64,000 bases of DNA, from NCBI RefSeq assembly GCF_014892575.1, contig NZ_JADBGI010000006.1, positions 186,001 to 250,000 on the forward strand, in the 5' to 3' direction. Below, one piece after another: positions 7,040 to 16,865 of the stretch. The notes below the pieces were generated by a model, which did no database searches, was not told the DNA's origin, and saw only the letters and a list, made by a program, of their open reading frames with translations. A program made the translations under genes and the position numbers. Every line of letters starts with the position of its first letter. Within the stretch, counting starts at the first letter, position 1. The DNA is from Nocardiopsis coralli (GTDB taxonomy: Bacteria > Actinomycetota > Actinomycetes > Streptosporangiales > Streptosporangiaceae).

Positions 7040-9262
7040 TCAGGCCTGCTCCTCGGCCTGCTGGTCCAGCTGGTCGAGCAGGTCGACCGCGGCCTCGGCG
7101 ATGACGGTCCCGGGCGGGAACACCGCGGCGGCACCGGCCTCGTGCAGGGCCTCGACGTCGTCCGGCGGGATCACACCGCCCACCACGACCATGATGTCGG
7201 GGCGGTCCAGCTTCGCCAGCTCCTCGCGCAGGGCCGGAACCAGGGTCAGGTGCCCCGCGGCCAGGGACGACACCCCGATCACGTGCACGTCGGACTCCGC
7301 CGCCTGGGTCGCGACCTCCTCCGGCGTCTGGAAGAGGGGACCCACGTCGACGTCGAAACCCAGGTCGGCGAAGGCGGTCGCGATGACCTTCTGTCCGCGG
7401 TCGTGCCCGTCCTGGCCCATCTTGGCGACCAGGATGCGGGGGCGCCGTCCCTCGGCCTCGGCGAAGTCGGAGACCCGCTGCGTGACCCGGTCCATGAGCC
7501 CCGCGGTGTCGCTGCTGTGCGCCGCCTCGTCCTTGTACACACCCTGGATGGTACGGATCTGCCCCGAGTGGCGGCCGAAGACCTTCTCCATGGCGTCGGA
7601 GATCTCACCGACCGTGGCCTTGGCGCGCGCGGCGTCCACGGCGGCGGCGAGCAGGTTGGACTCCAGGCTCTCGTCGGCCTTCGACTCGCGCGAGGCCGCC
7701 TCGGACAGCGCGTTCAGGGCCGCGGTCACGGCCTCGTCGTCGCGTTCGGCGCGCAGGCGTTCCAGCTTCTCGAGCTGTTCGGCGCGCACCCGCGAGTTGT
7801 CGACCTTGAGGACCTCGATGTCGTCGGGGGTGTCGGGCCGGTACTTGTTGACGCCGATGACCGGCTGGCGTCCGGAGTCGATGCGCGCCTGGGTGCGGGC
7901 GGCCGCCTCCTCGATGCGCATCTTCGGCAGGCCCGCGTCGATCGCCGCGGCCATGCCCCCGGCCTTCTCGACCTCCTGGATGTGCTCCCACGCCTTGGCG
8001 GCCAGCTCCTGGGTGAGGCGCTCGACGTAGTAACTGCCGCCCCACGGGTCGACCGTGCGGGTGGTCCCCGACTCCTGCTGCAGCAGGAGCTGGGTGTTGC
8101 GGGCGATGCGCGCGGAGAAGTCGGTGGGCAGGGCCAGCGCCTCGTCCAGGGCGTTGGTGTGCAGCGACTGGGTGTGGCCCTGGGTCGCGGCCATCGCCTC
8201 CACACACGTGCGGGTGACGTTGTTGAACACGTCCTGCGCGGTCAGCGACCACCCGGAGGTCTGCGAGTGGGTGCGCAGGCTCAGCGACTTCGGCTTCGTG
8301 CCGCCCAGGTCGCGCACGAGCCGCGCCCACAGCAGGCGGGCGGCACGCAGCTTGGCGACCTCCATGAAGAAGTTCATGCCGATCGCCCAGAAGAACGACA
8401 GGCGCGGCGCGAACACGTCCACGTCCAGGCCCGAGCTCTGGCCGGCGCGGATGTACTCGACCCCGTCGGCGAGGGTGTAGGCCAGCTCGAGGTCGGCCGT
8501 GGCCCCGGCCTCCTGCATGTGGTAGCCGGAGATCGAGATGGAGTTGAACCGCGGCATCCGCTGCGAGGTGTAGGCGAAGATGTCGGAGATGATCCGCATC
8601 GACGGCTGCGGCGGATAGATGTAGGTGTTGCGGACCATGAACTCCTTGAGGATGTCGTTCTGGATGGTCCCCGACAGCTTCTCGGGGGGAACACCCTGCT
8701 CCTCGGCGGCGACGATGTAGAGCGCCAGGACCGGCAGCACCGCACCGTTCATGGTCATGGACACGCTCATGCGGTCCAACGGGATCCCGTCGAACAGCTG
8801 GCGCATGTCGTAGATGGAGTCGATGGCCACGCCCGCCATGCCGACGTCGCCGGACACCCGCGGGTGGTCGGAGTCGTAACCGCGGTGGGTGGCCAGGTCG
8901 AAGGCGACCGACAGGCCCTTCTGCCCGGCGGCGAGGTTGCGCCGGTAGAAGGCGTTGGACTCCTGCGCGGTGGAGAACCCGGCGTACTGGCGGACCGTCC
9001 ACGGCTGGTTGACGTACATGGTCGGGTACGGGCCCCGCAGGTACGGGGCGATGCCCGGCAGGCCGTCGACGAAGTCCAGGCCCTCGCGGTCGGCGGGGGT
9101 GTACAGGGGTTTGACGCCGATGCCCTCGGGGGTCTCCCACTCGAGCGCGTCGGGGGCCTTGCCGGTGCCGGCCTCGACGGCGGCGTTCCAGTCGGCGGCG
9201 CCCTCGGCGGAACCGGAGAACTCGGGCGGCTCCGCGGCCACCTGGGACAGGTCCGGGATCAT
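7040..9262 (-). CDS. mutB: Methylmalonyl-CoA mutase large (catalytic) subunit
   Basis: The 740-residue subunit interconverts methylmalonyl-CoA and succinyl-CoA with adenosylcobalamin. The N-terminal TIM-barrel region includes [29 protein letters not shown], and [12 protein letters not shown] with conserved substrate-site residues. The C-terminal cobalamin domain has the lower-ligand motif D-x-H-x-x-G in [15 protein letters not shown], followed by [11 protein letters not shown] and VVVGGVIP. Length fits the family. Its ATG overlaps the mutA stop by 4 bases (ATGA). It links odd-chain or branched-chain catabolism and polyketide extender supply to the TCA cycle. Confidence 0.97.
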   Translation of the reverse strand: MIPDLSQVAAEPPEFSGSAEGAADWNAAVEAGTGKAPDALEWETPEGIGVKPLYTPADREGLDFVDGLPGIAPYLRGPYPTMYVNQPWTVRQYAGFSTAQESNAFYRRNLAAGQKGLSVAFDLATHRGYDSDHPRVSGDVGMAGVAIDSIYDMRQLFDGIPLDRMSVSMTMNGAVLPVLALYIVAAEEQGVPPEKLSGTIQNDILKEFMVRNTYIYPPQPSMRIISDIFAYTSQRMPRFNSISISGYHMQEAGATADLELAYTLADGVEYIRAGQSSGLDVDVFAPRLSFFWAIGMNFFMEVAKLRAARLLWARLVRDLGGTKPKSLSLRTHSQTSGWSLTAQDVFNNVTRTCVEAMAATQGHTQSLHTNALDEALALPTDFSARIARNTQLLLQQESGTTRTVDPWGGSYYVERLTQELAAKAWEHIQEVEKAGGMAAAIDAGLPKMRIEEAAARTQARIDSGRQPVIGVNKYRPDTPDDIEVLKVDNSRVRAEQLEKLERLRAERDDEAVTAALNALSEAASRESKADESLESNLLAAAVDAARAKATVGEISDAMEKVFGRHSGQIRTIQGVYKDEAAHSSDTAGLMDRVTQRVSDFAEAEGRRPRILVAKMGQDGHDRGQKVIATAFADLGFDVDVGPLFQTPEEVATQAAESDVHVIGVSSLAAGHLTLVPALREELAKLDRPDIMVVVGGVIPPDDVEALHEAGAAAVFPPGTVIAEAAVDLLDQLDQQAEEQA

Positions 9263-11187
9263 GCCTTTTCCCCCTGTTCACGCGCGGGCTGTGCCGGCGG
9301 GTCGGTGTGCAGCAGGTCCACGAGGTCGGTCAGGATCTCCACGGCGTCGCACCCCTGGTGGGCGAAACCGTCCACCCCGGCCTGGCGGTACACGTCGCGG
9401 GGTTTGCCGGCGAGCAGCACCCGGCGTGCCCCGGCCCCCTTGAGGGCCCGGGCGGTGTCCTCGGCGTGCTCGGCGTAGAGCTCGTCGGAGCCGCACAGGA
9501 CCGCGATGCGCGCGCCGGACTCGGCGAAGGCGTGCGCGGCGGCCTCGGTGCCCTCCAGCGGACCGGGTTCGACGGCGGCCACACCCCCGGCGGCCAGCAG
9601 GTTCGTGGCGAACGAGGCGCGGGCCGTGTGCGCGGCGACGGGACCGAGCGTGGCCAGGAACGCGGTGGGGCGCTGCCCGGTCGTGCGCTCCTGGGTGTCG
9701 GAGCGGTCGCGCAGCGCCTCGAACTCCTGGGCGTAGCGGCGTTCGGGGAGGCCGGACGGCACGGGTGTGCGGGACGGGTCGGTGGGGCGTTCCAGCGGGG
9801 TCTCGGCGGCGTCGGGAAACTCGCTGACCCCGGTGAGCGGGGCACGGCGGTGGGCGATGTCGGAACGCCGGCGCTGCCACACGTCGTCGACCCCGGCGCG
9901 CAGCACACCCTCGTCGAGGGCGCGGGCGGCACCCCCGGCGGCCTCGATGCGGCGCAGGAACGCCCAGGCCGCCTCGTAGAGGTCCTTGGTGAGCGCCTCG
10001 ACGTAGAAGGAGCCCCCGGCCGGGTCGATCACACGCGCCAGGTTCGACTCCTCCTGCAGGATCGCCTGGGTGTTGCGGGCGATGCGGCGCGCGAAGTCGT
10101 CGGGCAGGCCCACGGCGGAGTCGAAGGGTTCCACGGTGACGGCGTCGGCTCCCCCGATCCCGGCGGCGAAGCAGGCCACGGTGGTGCGCAGCATGTTCAC
10201 GTGCGGGTCGCGGCGGGTCATCATCGCCTCGGACGTGGTGGCGTGGATACGCATGGTGCGGTGGCGCGGGTCGATCCCGCCGGCGGCCAGGACCTGGTTC
10301 CACGTGGCACGGGCCGCGCGGAGCTTGGCGATGCCGGCGAACTGGTCGGCGCCCACGGCGAGTCGGAACTCGATGCGGCCCGCGGCGTCCTCCGGGTCGA
10401 GGCCGGCCTCGTGGAGCGCGCGCAGGTACGCGGTTCCGGCGGCGATCGCCCACCCGAGTTCCTGGGCGTCCGATCCCCCGGCACCGTGCACGGGGGTGCC
10501 GTCGGCGACGAGGAGGCCCAGGTGGGGACGTTCGCGCGCGCGGTCGACGGCGAAGCGCACGGGCTCGTCCACGTCGCAGGCCTCGCCGGTGCGCGCGGCG
10601 GTGCCCAGCGGGTCGATGCCCAGGTGGGAGATGACACGCCCGTCGGGGACCTCGGCGTCGGCGTGCGCGGTGAGGAGGGCGTCGGCGGCCTCGGCGTACT
10701 CGTGGCCGGCGGACAGCAGGACCGGCGCGAGGTCGAGGTGGACGTCGGTGAGGGCCTCGCCGAGGCGGTCGGCGGGCAGGCCCTCGCCTCCCACGGAGAT
10801 CCACAGGGACGCGGCGCCGTTCATGAGGTCGGCGAGCACGCGGCGGCGCAGGACCGCCGGGTCCGCGTCGGTGTGGCGGGCGCGCACGTCCCAACCGGTG
10901 GTGACGTTCCCGCCGGCGCGGTAACCCCGTGTGAAGGGGGCGGCGCCCGGGAAACCGGGGTCGGCGGCGGGCGGCTGTGAGGTGTGGAGGGGGTCGATCC
11001 CGAACCCGTCGTAGGAGGTGGCGGCCAGCACCGCCTCCGGTGCGTCGGTGAGCCGTTCCTCGTCGACGCCGCTCTTGCGCAGCACACCCGCGACGAGTTC
11101 CCGCCACTGCGCGGTCGTGGCTTCGGGGAACCCTTCGGCCAGGTTGGGGGCGCCCGCTGCGGCTGCCCCGCTCTCAGGGAGGTCCAT
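9259..11187 (-). CDS. mutA: Methylmalonyl-CoA mutase small subunit
   Basis: The 642-residue homologue of the catalytic subunit keeps barrel segments such as [20 protein letters not shown] and [17 protein letters not shown]. Its C-terminal region lacks the D-x-H-x-x-G cobalamin ligand motif, as expected for the non-catalytic small chain of the heterodimer. It is the first gene of the mutA-mutB-meaB unit, and its stop overlaps the mutB start. The ATG has a weak ribosome-binding site (GGAG one base away), so the start could lie slightly differently or be read from a very short leader. Confidence 0.94.
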   Translation of the reverse strand: MDLPESGAAAAGAPNLAEGFPEATTAQWRELVAGVLRKSGVDEERLTDAPEAVLAATSYDGFGIDPLHTSQPPAADPGFPGAAPFTRGYRAGGNVTTGWDVRARHTDADPAVLRRRVLADLMNGAASLWISVGGEGLPADRLGEALTDVHLDLAPVLLSAGHEYAEAADALLTAHADAEVPDGRVISHLGIDPLGTAARTGEACDVDEPVRFAVDRARERPHLGLLVADGTPVHGAGGSDAQELGWAIAAGTAYLRALHEAGLDPEDAAGRIEFRLAVGADQFAGIAKLRAARATWNQVLAAGGIDPRHRTMRIHATTSEAMMTRRDPHVNMLRTTVACFAAGIGGADAVTVEPFDSAVGLPDDFARRIARNTQAILQEESNLARVIDPAGGSFYVEALTKDLYEAAWAFLRRIEAAGGAARALDEGVLRAGVDDVWQRRRSDIAHRRAPLTGVSEFPDAAETPLERPTDPSRTPVPSGLPERRYAQEFEALRDRSDTQERTTGQRPTAFLATLGPVAAHTARASFATNLLAAGGVAAVEPGPLEGTEAAAHAFAESGARIAVLCGSDELYAEHAEDTARALKGAGARRVLLAGKPRDVYRQAGVDGFAHQGCDAVEILTDLVDLLHTDPPAQPAREQGEKA

Positions 11188-11472
11188 ACTCCGGATGGTA
11201 GAGAATCACGTTCGGTTTCGGGTGCTCGGGGTCACTGCTGACGCCGTCGCGCAGGCCACCCGTGCGCCGGACGACCCGCGTGTGCACGGCCTGCGGCCGC
11301 CCCCGGGAAGTGGGACGCGTCATACCCGCTGCGGGTCAACCGAACCGCGTGTTCGGGGGTCCCACACCACGCCGCGGGCCCGAAGAGGCCGACCTCGATG
11401 CCTCGCCAGGGCCACAAGCAGGCCCTGGGCCCGCCCCGGAACACCCCCGCGACCGAGAGACGAAACACGAGC

Positions 11473-12144
11473 ATGACGACCCCCGCACACCGTCACCGCC
11501 TGCCCCTGGCCCTGACGGCCGTCGGAGCCGCCCTGGCCCTGGCCGCCTGCGGCGCCGACGAGTCCCCCGACGAGAACGGCGCCGCCCCCGAGGAAGAGCA
11601 GCAGGAGGCGACCGTCGACTCGATCGAGTGGCGCAACGCCGAGATCCCCGCCGAGGAACCCGGCGTCCCCGAGGAAGAGCTCCAGGCGATCCTGGAGGAG
11701 CGCGGCGACGAACTCACCGAAACTCTGGGTGCGCGCGCCACCGAGGAGCTCACCCGCATGGCAGGCGTGGTGGACCCGGAGGCCGCCACGGAGTGCCCGG
11801 ACTTCCAGCACGAGGAGGGCGAGGAGTTCACCTGCACCGTCACGTTCCTGGGTGAGGACTTCGACTACGACGTGGTGCTCGGCGAGGTCGGGGACTTCAC
11901 GACCCAGTACCAGAGCGGGCTGTCGGAAATGCCGGTGGTGCGCGACCACGTGGAGGACTCGATCCGCCACCAGGCAGAGACCGAGGACGTGCACTGCGAC
12001 ATGGAGGAGGTGGAGCCCGTCCCGGTGGACGAACGGGACCAGCTCGACATCGCGTGCCACGCCCTCGTCGACGACGAGGCCGAGGAGTGGGCGGTCGCTC
12101 CGCACATGTCCGGCGGGATCGTCGTCGCACCGGACTACGGCTGA
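11473..12144 (+). CDS. DUF4333-like lipoprotein (tandem copy 1)
   Basis: The 223-residue secreted lipoprotein has a positively charged N-terminus and a lipobox LALAAC at about residues 20-26, predicting lipidation of the cysteine. The mature part is very acidic. A core CPDFQHEEGEEFTCTVTFLG recalls the DUF4333 pattern 'C-P-x-x-x-x-x-x-G-x-x-x-x-C-x-V'. The gene directly downstream encodes a paralogue with the same lipobox and core, so the pair arose by duplication. Function is unknown; such proteins are anchored to the outer face of the membrane. An in-frame ATG lies 25 codons upstream (11398), but it would bury the signal peptide. Confidence 0.7.
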   Translation: MTTPAHRHRLPLALTAVGAALALAACGADESPDENGAAPEEEQQEATVDSIEWRNAEIPAEEPGVPEEELQAILEERGDELTETLGARATEELTRMAGVVDPEAATECPDFQHEEGEEFTCTVTFLGEDFDYDVVLGEVGDFTTQYQSGLSEMPVVRDHVEDSIRHQAETEDVHCDMEEVEPVPVDERDQLDIACHALVDDEAEEWAVAPHMSGGIVVAPDYG

Positions 12145-12370
12145 GCCCTGAGCGCTTCGGTGGCGCCCGACCACCGGCCCGGGGTGCACCACCCCCACCC
12201 TGCATCAACGCAGGGGAACCCCGGAAACTAACCTGGCCCGTGCGGCCGGCCCGTGACCCGGTCACCGGTTCGGCCGCACACCGACCGCCGCACCCACCGC
12301 GGCCGTCCCGGCGGCACCCCGCTCGCCGGCCCCCGTTCCATCCCCTTCGCAAGACAACGAGAGGTCCCCC

Positions 12371-13060
12371 ATGATCCAGTCCGCACGCCGCCACCGCCTC
12401 GCCCTCGGGCTGGCCGCCGCCGGATCCGCCCTGGCCCTGGCCGCCTGCGGTGCCGACGAGTCCGTCGAGCCCGACGACGGCGCCGCCGAGGAGGCCGCCG
12501 TCGAAGAGGAAGAGGACGCGGACACCGAGGCCGACTCCGGCGGCGACGGGTGGAACAAGGCCGAGGTCCCGACCGACCCGCCCCGCCTCGACGAGGAGGA
12601 CCTGCCCGACGAGGAGCCCGACAGCGAGCAGGAGCTCTCCGACCAGATCGCGTGGGCGGCCTTCAAGGACGTCGCCGAGATGGCCGTGGTCGTGGACGAG
12701 GACGCCGACTGGCAGTGCCCCGACATCGAGGGCGACGAGGGTGAGCAGGTCACCTGCACCGTCACCTACTTCGGTGAGGACTACGACTACGAGGTCACCA
12801 TGGAGGGTGGCGGCGGCTTCATCGTCAACTACCAGGCGGAGCTGCCCGAGGGCCCGCTCGTGCGGGAGGCCGCCGAGGACGCCGTCCGTTACTCGGCCGA
12901 GGCCGAGGAGGTGCGCTGCGACATGGACGAGGTCGTGCGCACGCCGCTGGACACCGACGACGTCGCCCAGTGCAAGGCGCTCGACGCCGACGGCGAGGAG
13001 CTCGACTACACCGTCGACGTAACCACCTACGGGACCGTGACCGCCACGCGCGACCACTGA
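12371..13060 (+). CDS. DUF4333-like lipoprotein (tandem copy 2)
   Basis: The 229-residue paralogue of the preceding gene has the same lipobox LALAACGADES, an acidic linker, and the core CPDIEGDEGEQVTCTVTYFG, including the two conserved cysteines. A second C-terminal pair of cysteines (around VRCDMDEV and AQCKAL) corresponds to those in copy 1. The ribosome-binding site GAGAGG lies about 7 bases before the ATG. The 226-base gap between the copies shows no gene. A strong hairpin follows the stop, so this is the end of the unit. Function unknown. Confidence 0.72.
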   Translation: MIQSARRHRLALGLAAAGSALALAACGADESVEPDDGAAEEAAVEEEEDADTEADSGGDGWNKAEVPTDPPRLDEEDLPDEEPDSEQELSDQIAWAAFKDVAEMAVVVDEDADWQCPDIEGDEGEQVTCTVTYFGEDYDYEVTMEGGGGFIVNYQAELPEGPLVREAAEDAVRYSAEAEEVRCDMDEVVRTPLDTDDVAQCKALDADGEELDYTVDVTTYGTVTATRDH

Positions 13061-13077
13061 TCCCGGACCTCAGCGCG

Positions 13078-13103
13078 ACGGCCCCGCCCCACGGCGGGGC
13101 CGT
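13078..13103. terminator. Hairpin terminator after lipoprotein copy 2
   Basis: A perfect 11-base stem (ACGGCCCCGCC pairing with GGCGGGGCCGT) with a 4-base loop is followed by a T-rich stretch. It lies between the plus-strand lipoprotein and the convergent sapA-like gene. Confidence 0.75.
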
Positions 13104-13139
13104 TCCTGTTCCCGGGGTCCCCCGTGCCCGGGGCCGGGC

Positions 13140-13544
13140 TCACCCGCAGTTGGTGCCGTTGCGCACGACCCATTCGTCACCGATGGTGCCGCCCCAGTCG
13201 ACGCACTCGCCCGCGGCCTCCAGGTACACGGGCCCGGCGTAGGTCGTCCACTCCCCCGGGTCGCGTTCCCACTCGGCCTGCGAACCCGCCTTGAGTACGG
13301 CGTCCATCGGCATCTCAGCGCCCACGTCCTCCCGGATCACGACCACGCAGTTCTCGCCGTTGTCGTTGTTGTAGGTGAGGTAGACGGTGCCGCCGGGGAT
13401 CGCGGCGCTGTTCACCACGTTGTAGCCGTCCCCGCAGACGCCGTTGTAGGGCGCCGAGGCCAGGGCGGGGGATGTGTTGGCAAACACCGAGGCCGCCGCG
13501 AGGGCGACCCCGAAGGAGAGCCGGCGTATGAGGGGGCTGTGCAC
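13140..13544 (-). CDS. sapA: SapA-like (spore-associated protein A family) secreted protein
   Basis: This 134-residue secreted protein has a clear signal peptide ending near ANTSPALASA. The mature part has APYNGVCGDGYNVVNSAAI, then TVYLTYNNDNGENCVVV, then AGPVYLEAAGECVDWGG, and ends in NGTNCG. This is the arrangement I recall for Streptomyces spore-associated protein A, with four conserved cysteines likely forming disulfides. Its GTG start overlaps the last base of the kinase stop codon (TAGTG), with GGGAGG eight bases upstream inside the kinase gene. The kinase and this protein should therefore be co-translated. Its cellular role is not established. Confidence 0.82.
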   Translation of the reverse strand: MHSPLIRRLSFGVALAAASVFANTSPALASAPYNGVCGDGYNVVNSAAIPGGTVYLTYNNDNGENCVVVIREDVGAEMPMDAVLKAGSQAEWERDPGEWTTYAGPVYLEAAGECVDWGGTIGDEWVVRNGTNCG

Positions 13545-15178
13545 TACTGCGCCTCCCAGGGCGGGGTTCCGGTGCCGCTGTTTTCGTGGTGCTCGACGAT
13601 CTCGGTGATGGTGACGGTCCCGTCGGCGTCCTCGGTGTAGGTGACCTCAGCTGAGATGGTCCTGGTCCCGGTGTTGACATAGCCGGTCAGATCACTCGGG
13701 GTGGAAGCCACCGTGCCGGCGTCACCGTTGCCGACACTGCCGCCCTCCGCCTGGCAGAAGCTCCACGCGCACATCACGGTGGCGTCGTCGGCCACGCCGT
13801 ACATGCCACTGCCGTTGGCCGGCTGGAACGCGACCACGTGGGTGCCCGACGGCGGCGACCCACCCGCGTTCACACCCGCGCCGACCGTCGCGACGGTGGT
13901 GACCGGGTCGGAGCCGCCGTCCTCGTCCTCCGGGTCCTCAGAGGCCTCTTGGGTCGCCCCTCCGCCTTCGGCGGTGTCGGAGGGACCCTCCGAAGGCCCT
14001 TCCGAGGCAGTGACGGCACCCTCCTCGTCGGGTTCGGTTCCGGAACCGCTGCCCTCCGAACCGCTGTCCTGGCCCCCGAACCAGGCCGCCACCGGCAGGG
14101 ACCCGAGATGGCCCGAGGCGGCCGCGGCCCCCACCCCCACTGCGGCGAACAGCAGCAGGACGGCCGCCACCGCGGCGGCCATGCGGCCCTTACGCCGCGT
14201 GCGGGACCGCTTCGGCACCGCGACGGTGTGTTCCTCGGGGGTCCGCACCCCGTGCCACGTGGCGTGCAGGGAGGCGGCCACAGCGCTGCCCGCCGCCACG
14301 GGCGACTCGATGGGTTCCAGGGGCCGTCCCAGACGGGCGAGCTGCATCACCGCGATGACCAGGGCCATGGCGCTGGGCCGCTGCGACGCGTCCTTGGCCA
14401 GGGCCCGTGCGGCCAGGTCGGCGAGCGGTCCGGTGAACCCCTCCATGTCGGGCTCACCGCTCATCACACGGTGGGCGACGGCCGCGGGGTCACCTCCGCC
14501 GAAGGGCGGCCGGCCCGTGGCGGCGTAGACGACCAGGGCGCCCCAGGCGAAGATGTCGTCGGCGGTGCTCACCGGCTCGCCCCGGTAGTGCGCCGGGCTG
14601 ATCCACCCCGACGAGCCCAGCACGGAACCCGTACGGGTCAGCGCGGTCTGGTCGAGCGCCCGCGCGATACCGAAGTCGAGTACCCGCGGCCCTTCGGGGG
14701 ACATCACGATGTTGGCCGGCTTGAGGTCGCGGTGGACCACGCCAGCTTCGTGGATCTGCGCCAGTGCCTCGGCGATGCCCACCGCGACCCCGTGGAGGAG
14801 CGCCTCCGGCAGCGGACCCTTGTTCTCCCGAAGGTAGGAGTTCAGGGTCAGCCCCCGCACCAGAGGGGTCGCCAACCAGGGACGGTCACTGTCGGTGTCG
14901 GCATCCAACAGGGGCACCGCGCAGGCACCGCCCACCCGGGAGAGCATCTCGACCTCGCGGGTGAACCGGCTCCGGAACTCCGGGTCGGTGGCGTACTCGG
15001 GGTGGATCACCTTGACCGCGACCAGGGCACCGTCAGGCCCCTGCGCCGCGTACACGACCCCCATGCCCCCAGCCCCCAGGCGCTTGACCAGGCGGTAGGG
15101 GCCGATGTCAGCGGGGTCACCGGGGGTCAGGTCGGTGGCCGTCGCAGGCATCTGCACGGAGGTGTGGACAAGGCTCAT
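13544..15178 (-). CDS. Membrane-anchored Ser/Thr protein kinase (Hanks type)
   Basis: The 544-residue protein has an N-terminal kinase domain (about residues 25-285). This includes the glycine loop RLGAGGMGVVYAA, the catalytic lysine in VAVKVI, catalytic loop HRDLKPANIV, and DFGIARA. A proline/arginine-rich linker precedes one transmembrane segment (about residues 345-368). The extracellular part is low-complexity Ser/Glu/Asp rich, then a roughly 110-residue domain with two close cysteines (MCAWSFCQAEGG). This is not a PASTA kinase: the external domain is different and I do not recognise it. The frame is open far upstream, but kinase homology begins after the chosen ATG. Its stop overlaps the sapA-like start, implying a functional link at the cell surface. 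Confidence 0.88.
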   Translation of the reverse strand: MSLVHTSVQMPATATDLTPGDPADIGPYRLVKRLGAGGMGVVYAAQGPDGALVAVKVIHPEYATDPEFRSRFTREVEMLSRVGGACAVPLLDADTDSDRPWLATPLVRGLTLNSYLRENKGPLPEALLHGVAVGIAEALAQIHEAGVVHRDLKPANIVMSPEGPRVLDFGIARALDQTALTRTGSVLGSSGWISPAHYRGEPVSTADDIFAWGALVVYAATGRPPFGGGDPAAVAHRVMSGEPDMEGFTGPLADLAARALAKDASQRPSAMALVIAVMQLARLGRPLEPIESPVAAGSAVAASLHATWHGVRTPEEHTVAVPKRSRTRRKGRMAAAVAAVLLLFAAVGVGAAAASGHLGSLPVAAWFGGQDSGSEGSGSGTEPDEEGAVTASEGPSEGPSDTAEGGGATQEASEDPEDEDGGSDPVTTVATVGAGVNAGGSPPSGTHVVAFQPANGSGMYGVADDATVMCAWSFCQAEGGSVGNGDAGTVASTPSDLTGYVNTGTRTISAEVTYTEDADGTVTITEIVEHHENSGTGTPPWEAQ

Positions 15179-15366
15179 GGGTCTCACAGATGCGGGGGTT
15201 GGTCGGAGGGCACCGGGGGAAGCCGGTCGTCCCGGACAGAGCGGTCCGGCGACAGCATCGTAGCCAACTGCAGACGCGGCCCGGAGCCCGGCCACCCTCC
15301 CACGCACCGCGGCCCGGAGCCCCGGGTGTGGCCGGTTCCGGCCGTCAGGCGCGGGGCTTCCGGGGC

Positions 15367-15966
15367 TCAGCCGTGCTGTCCGTTGCGCTGCTCGCGCTGG
15401 ACCGAGGCGGCGTGCTTGTACTTGACGGCGTCGACCGGGAACGGGGTCTGCAGGGCACGGGGGTCCATACCCTCCTCGACGAGCGCGGGGAAGAGCTCGT
15501 CCATGCTGTCGCACCGTGCGGTGATGTACTTGCGGTCGCCGGTGACGATCTCGATGCCCGTGCCCTGCTTCCCGTTGGTGAGGTTGGGGCCCATGCGCCA
15601 CACGTCGCGCCGGGTGAACTCGGCACGGCCGATGTAGGCGATCGCGCGGGTCGGGACCTTGAAGGTGCGGCGCCCGTTGCTGACCTCGAGAACGCCGCGC
15701 TTCAGTTTCACCTCGACGGCGGTGCAGACCAGCATCACGCCCAGGAGCATCACCGAGACGAAGATGACGAAGAGCATGAACCACCAGGGCGCGTCGTCGT
15801 CGGTGAACACGACGTACGTGCCTGCCAGGAAGAACAGCGCGGCGGCGATCTGCCCGCCGAGGCGGTAGATCGGGTTGGTGACGACACTGGCCTCGTGGCG
15901 GACGCCGTTGTCGGCGGTCTGGGACTGCTGGGGATTCTGGGCAGGTTGGTTCATCAGGGGTTCCAT
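15367..15966 (-). CDS. Hypothetical membrane protein with two N-terminal TM segments
   Basis: The 199-residue protein has a polar Gln/Asn-rich start and two hydrophobic segments at about residues 36-52 and 62-85. A cytoplasmic portion with alternating beta-like strands follows (VEVKLKRGVLEVSNGRRTFK, IEIVTGDRKYITARCDS). This layout resembles bacterial PH-like membrane proteins, but I cannot assign a family. The start may instead be the second Met (residue 5); neither has a strong ribosome-binding site. It lies 188 bases upstream of the kinase gene on the same strand. Confidence 0.6.
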   Translation of the reverse strand: MEPLMNQPAQNPQQSQTADNGVRHEASVVTNPIYRLGGQIAAALFFLAGTYVVFTDDDAPWWFMLFVIFVSVMLLGVMLVCTAVEVKLKRGVLEVSNGRRTFKVPTRAIAYIGRAEFTRRDVWRMGPNLTNGKQGTGIEIVTGDRKYITARCDSMDELFPALVEEGMDPRALQTPFPVDAVKYKHAASVQREQRNGQHG

Positions 15967-16136
15967 GGGGATCGAACAGCAGTGGAGCCGCCCGGGACGG
16001 TGGGGGCCGTGGGCAGTTCCGGGGACCGGTCAATCCTAGGAATACTCGGTGCCGGGGCGGGAACCCGGCTTCCGGTGACCCGTTCCGGACCCCAGCACAC
16101 CATGATGTGCTGGGGCGGTCGATCGGGAGCGAGCGG

Positions 16137-16865
16137 GTGGAAGAGGACACGGTGGAGGCTGAACCCCTGAGTCTGCCGCGCCGGGAGGCGCGGTCGCGGC
16201 GGTTCCGGATCAACAACTGGGTCCAGGACCGGCCGTACGTGTCGTGGCCGCTGGGGATGTTCGGTTTCCTTCTACCTCTCCTGGCGCTGGCGTCGGCCCC
16301 GAAGTGGGAAGGGGTCTTCGAGCCGGGCAGCCCGGCGTTCCCGCTGATGGTCCTCCTGCAGCTGGTCGCCGCGCTCGTGCTCATGCCGTTGGTCTGGCGG
16401 GCCGGGCACTACCCGCGATACCTGGCCACCAGCACGAGCCAGAAGTACACCCGGCCGGGCTGGGACGCCGGACGCATGTTGGCCGAGACCGGCGGGGTCG
16501 CCCGGATCCTCGACGGCCACATGGAGCTCGTGCACGGCTACGCCGGCACCGTGGAGGATCACGGCACTGCCCGGGAGCGGCGCAGGGCCGCCCGCCTCGT
16601 CGAACGCGCCGCATGGGGGCAGCGCCGCATCCACTACCTGGCCGAAGGGCGCGACCGCCCGAAAAAACGGCGCGCGGAAGGCGAATACGCACGCAACAGC
16701 CGTGCGGTCGGCGCCTGGACCAGTGCCCAACGCGAGGAGCACCGTATCGAGCGCACCTTGATCGTCCTCGACCGGATGGCGGCCGGGGCGCGTGCCCGCA
16801 GTCCGGAAGCGGGGGCCCCGAGGCCGGTCACAGCCCGGTGTGCGCCCGGTTCCACACGGCCTTGA
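16137..16865 (+). CDS. Hypothetical two-TM protein with basic C-terminal helix region
   Basis: The 242-residue protein starts at GTG 16137 (GGGAGCGAGC upstream). Residues about 41-56 and 70-90 are hydrophobic. The remainder is rich in Arg and Glu and probably helical. I do not recognise the family. Its last 38 bases overlap the 3' end of the convergent gene at 16828-17538, so transcripts of the two would be complementary there. An alternative ATG at 16107 would add 10 residues. Confidence 0.55.
   Translation: MEEDTVEAEPLSLPRREARSRRFRINNWVQDRPYVSWPLGMFGFLLPLLALASAPKWEGVFEPGSPAFPLMVLLQLVAALVLMPLVWRAGHYPRYLATSTSQKYTRPGWDAGRMLAETGGVARILDGHMELVHGYAGTVEDHGTARERRRAARLVERAAWGQRRIHYLAEGRDRPKKRRAEGEYARNSRAVGAWTSAQREEHRIERTLIVLDRMAAGARARSPEAGAPRPVTARCAPGSTRP

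Noticed and set aside
6857..9478. 873-codon plus-strand open frame opposite mutB/meaB
   Set aside because: Antisense shadow of strongly conserved genes.
15179..16384. In-frame upstream extension of the Ser/Thr kinase
   Set aside because: The extra residues are Arg/Pro-rich and overlap the real gene at 15367-15966; kinase homology begins after the ATG at 15178.
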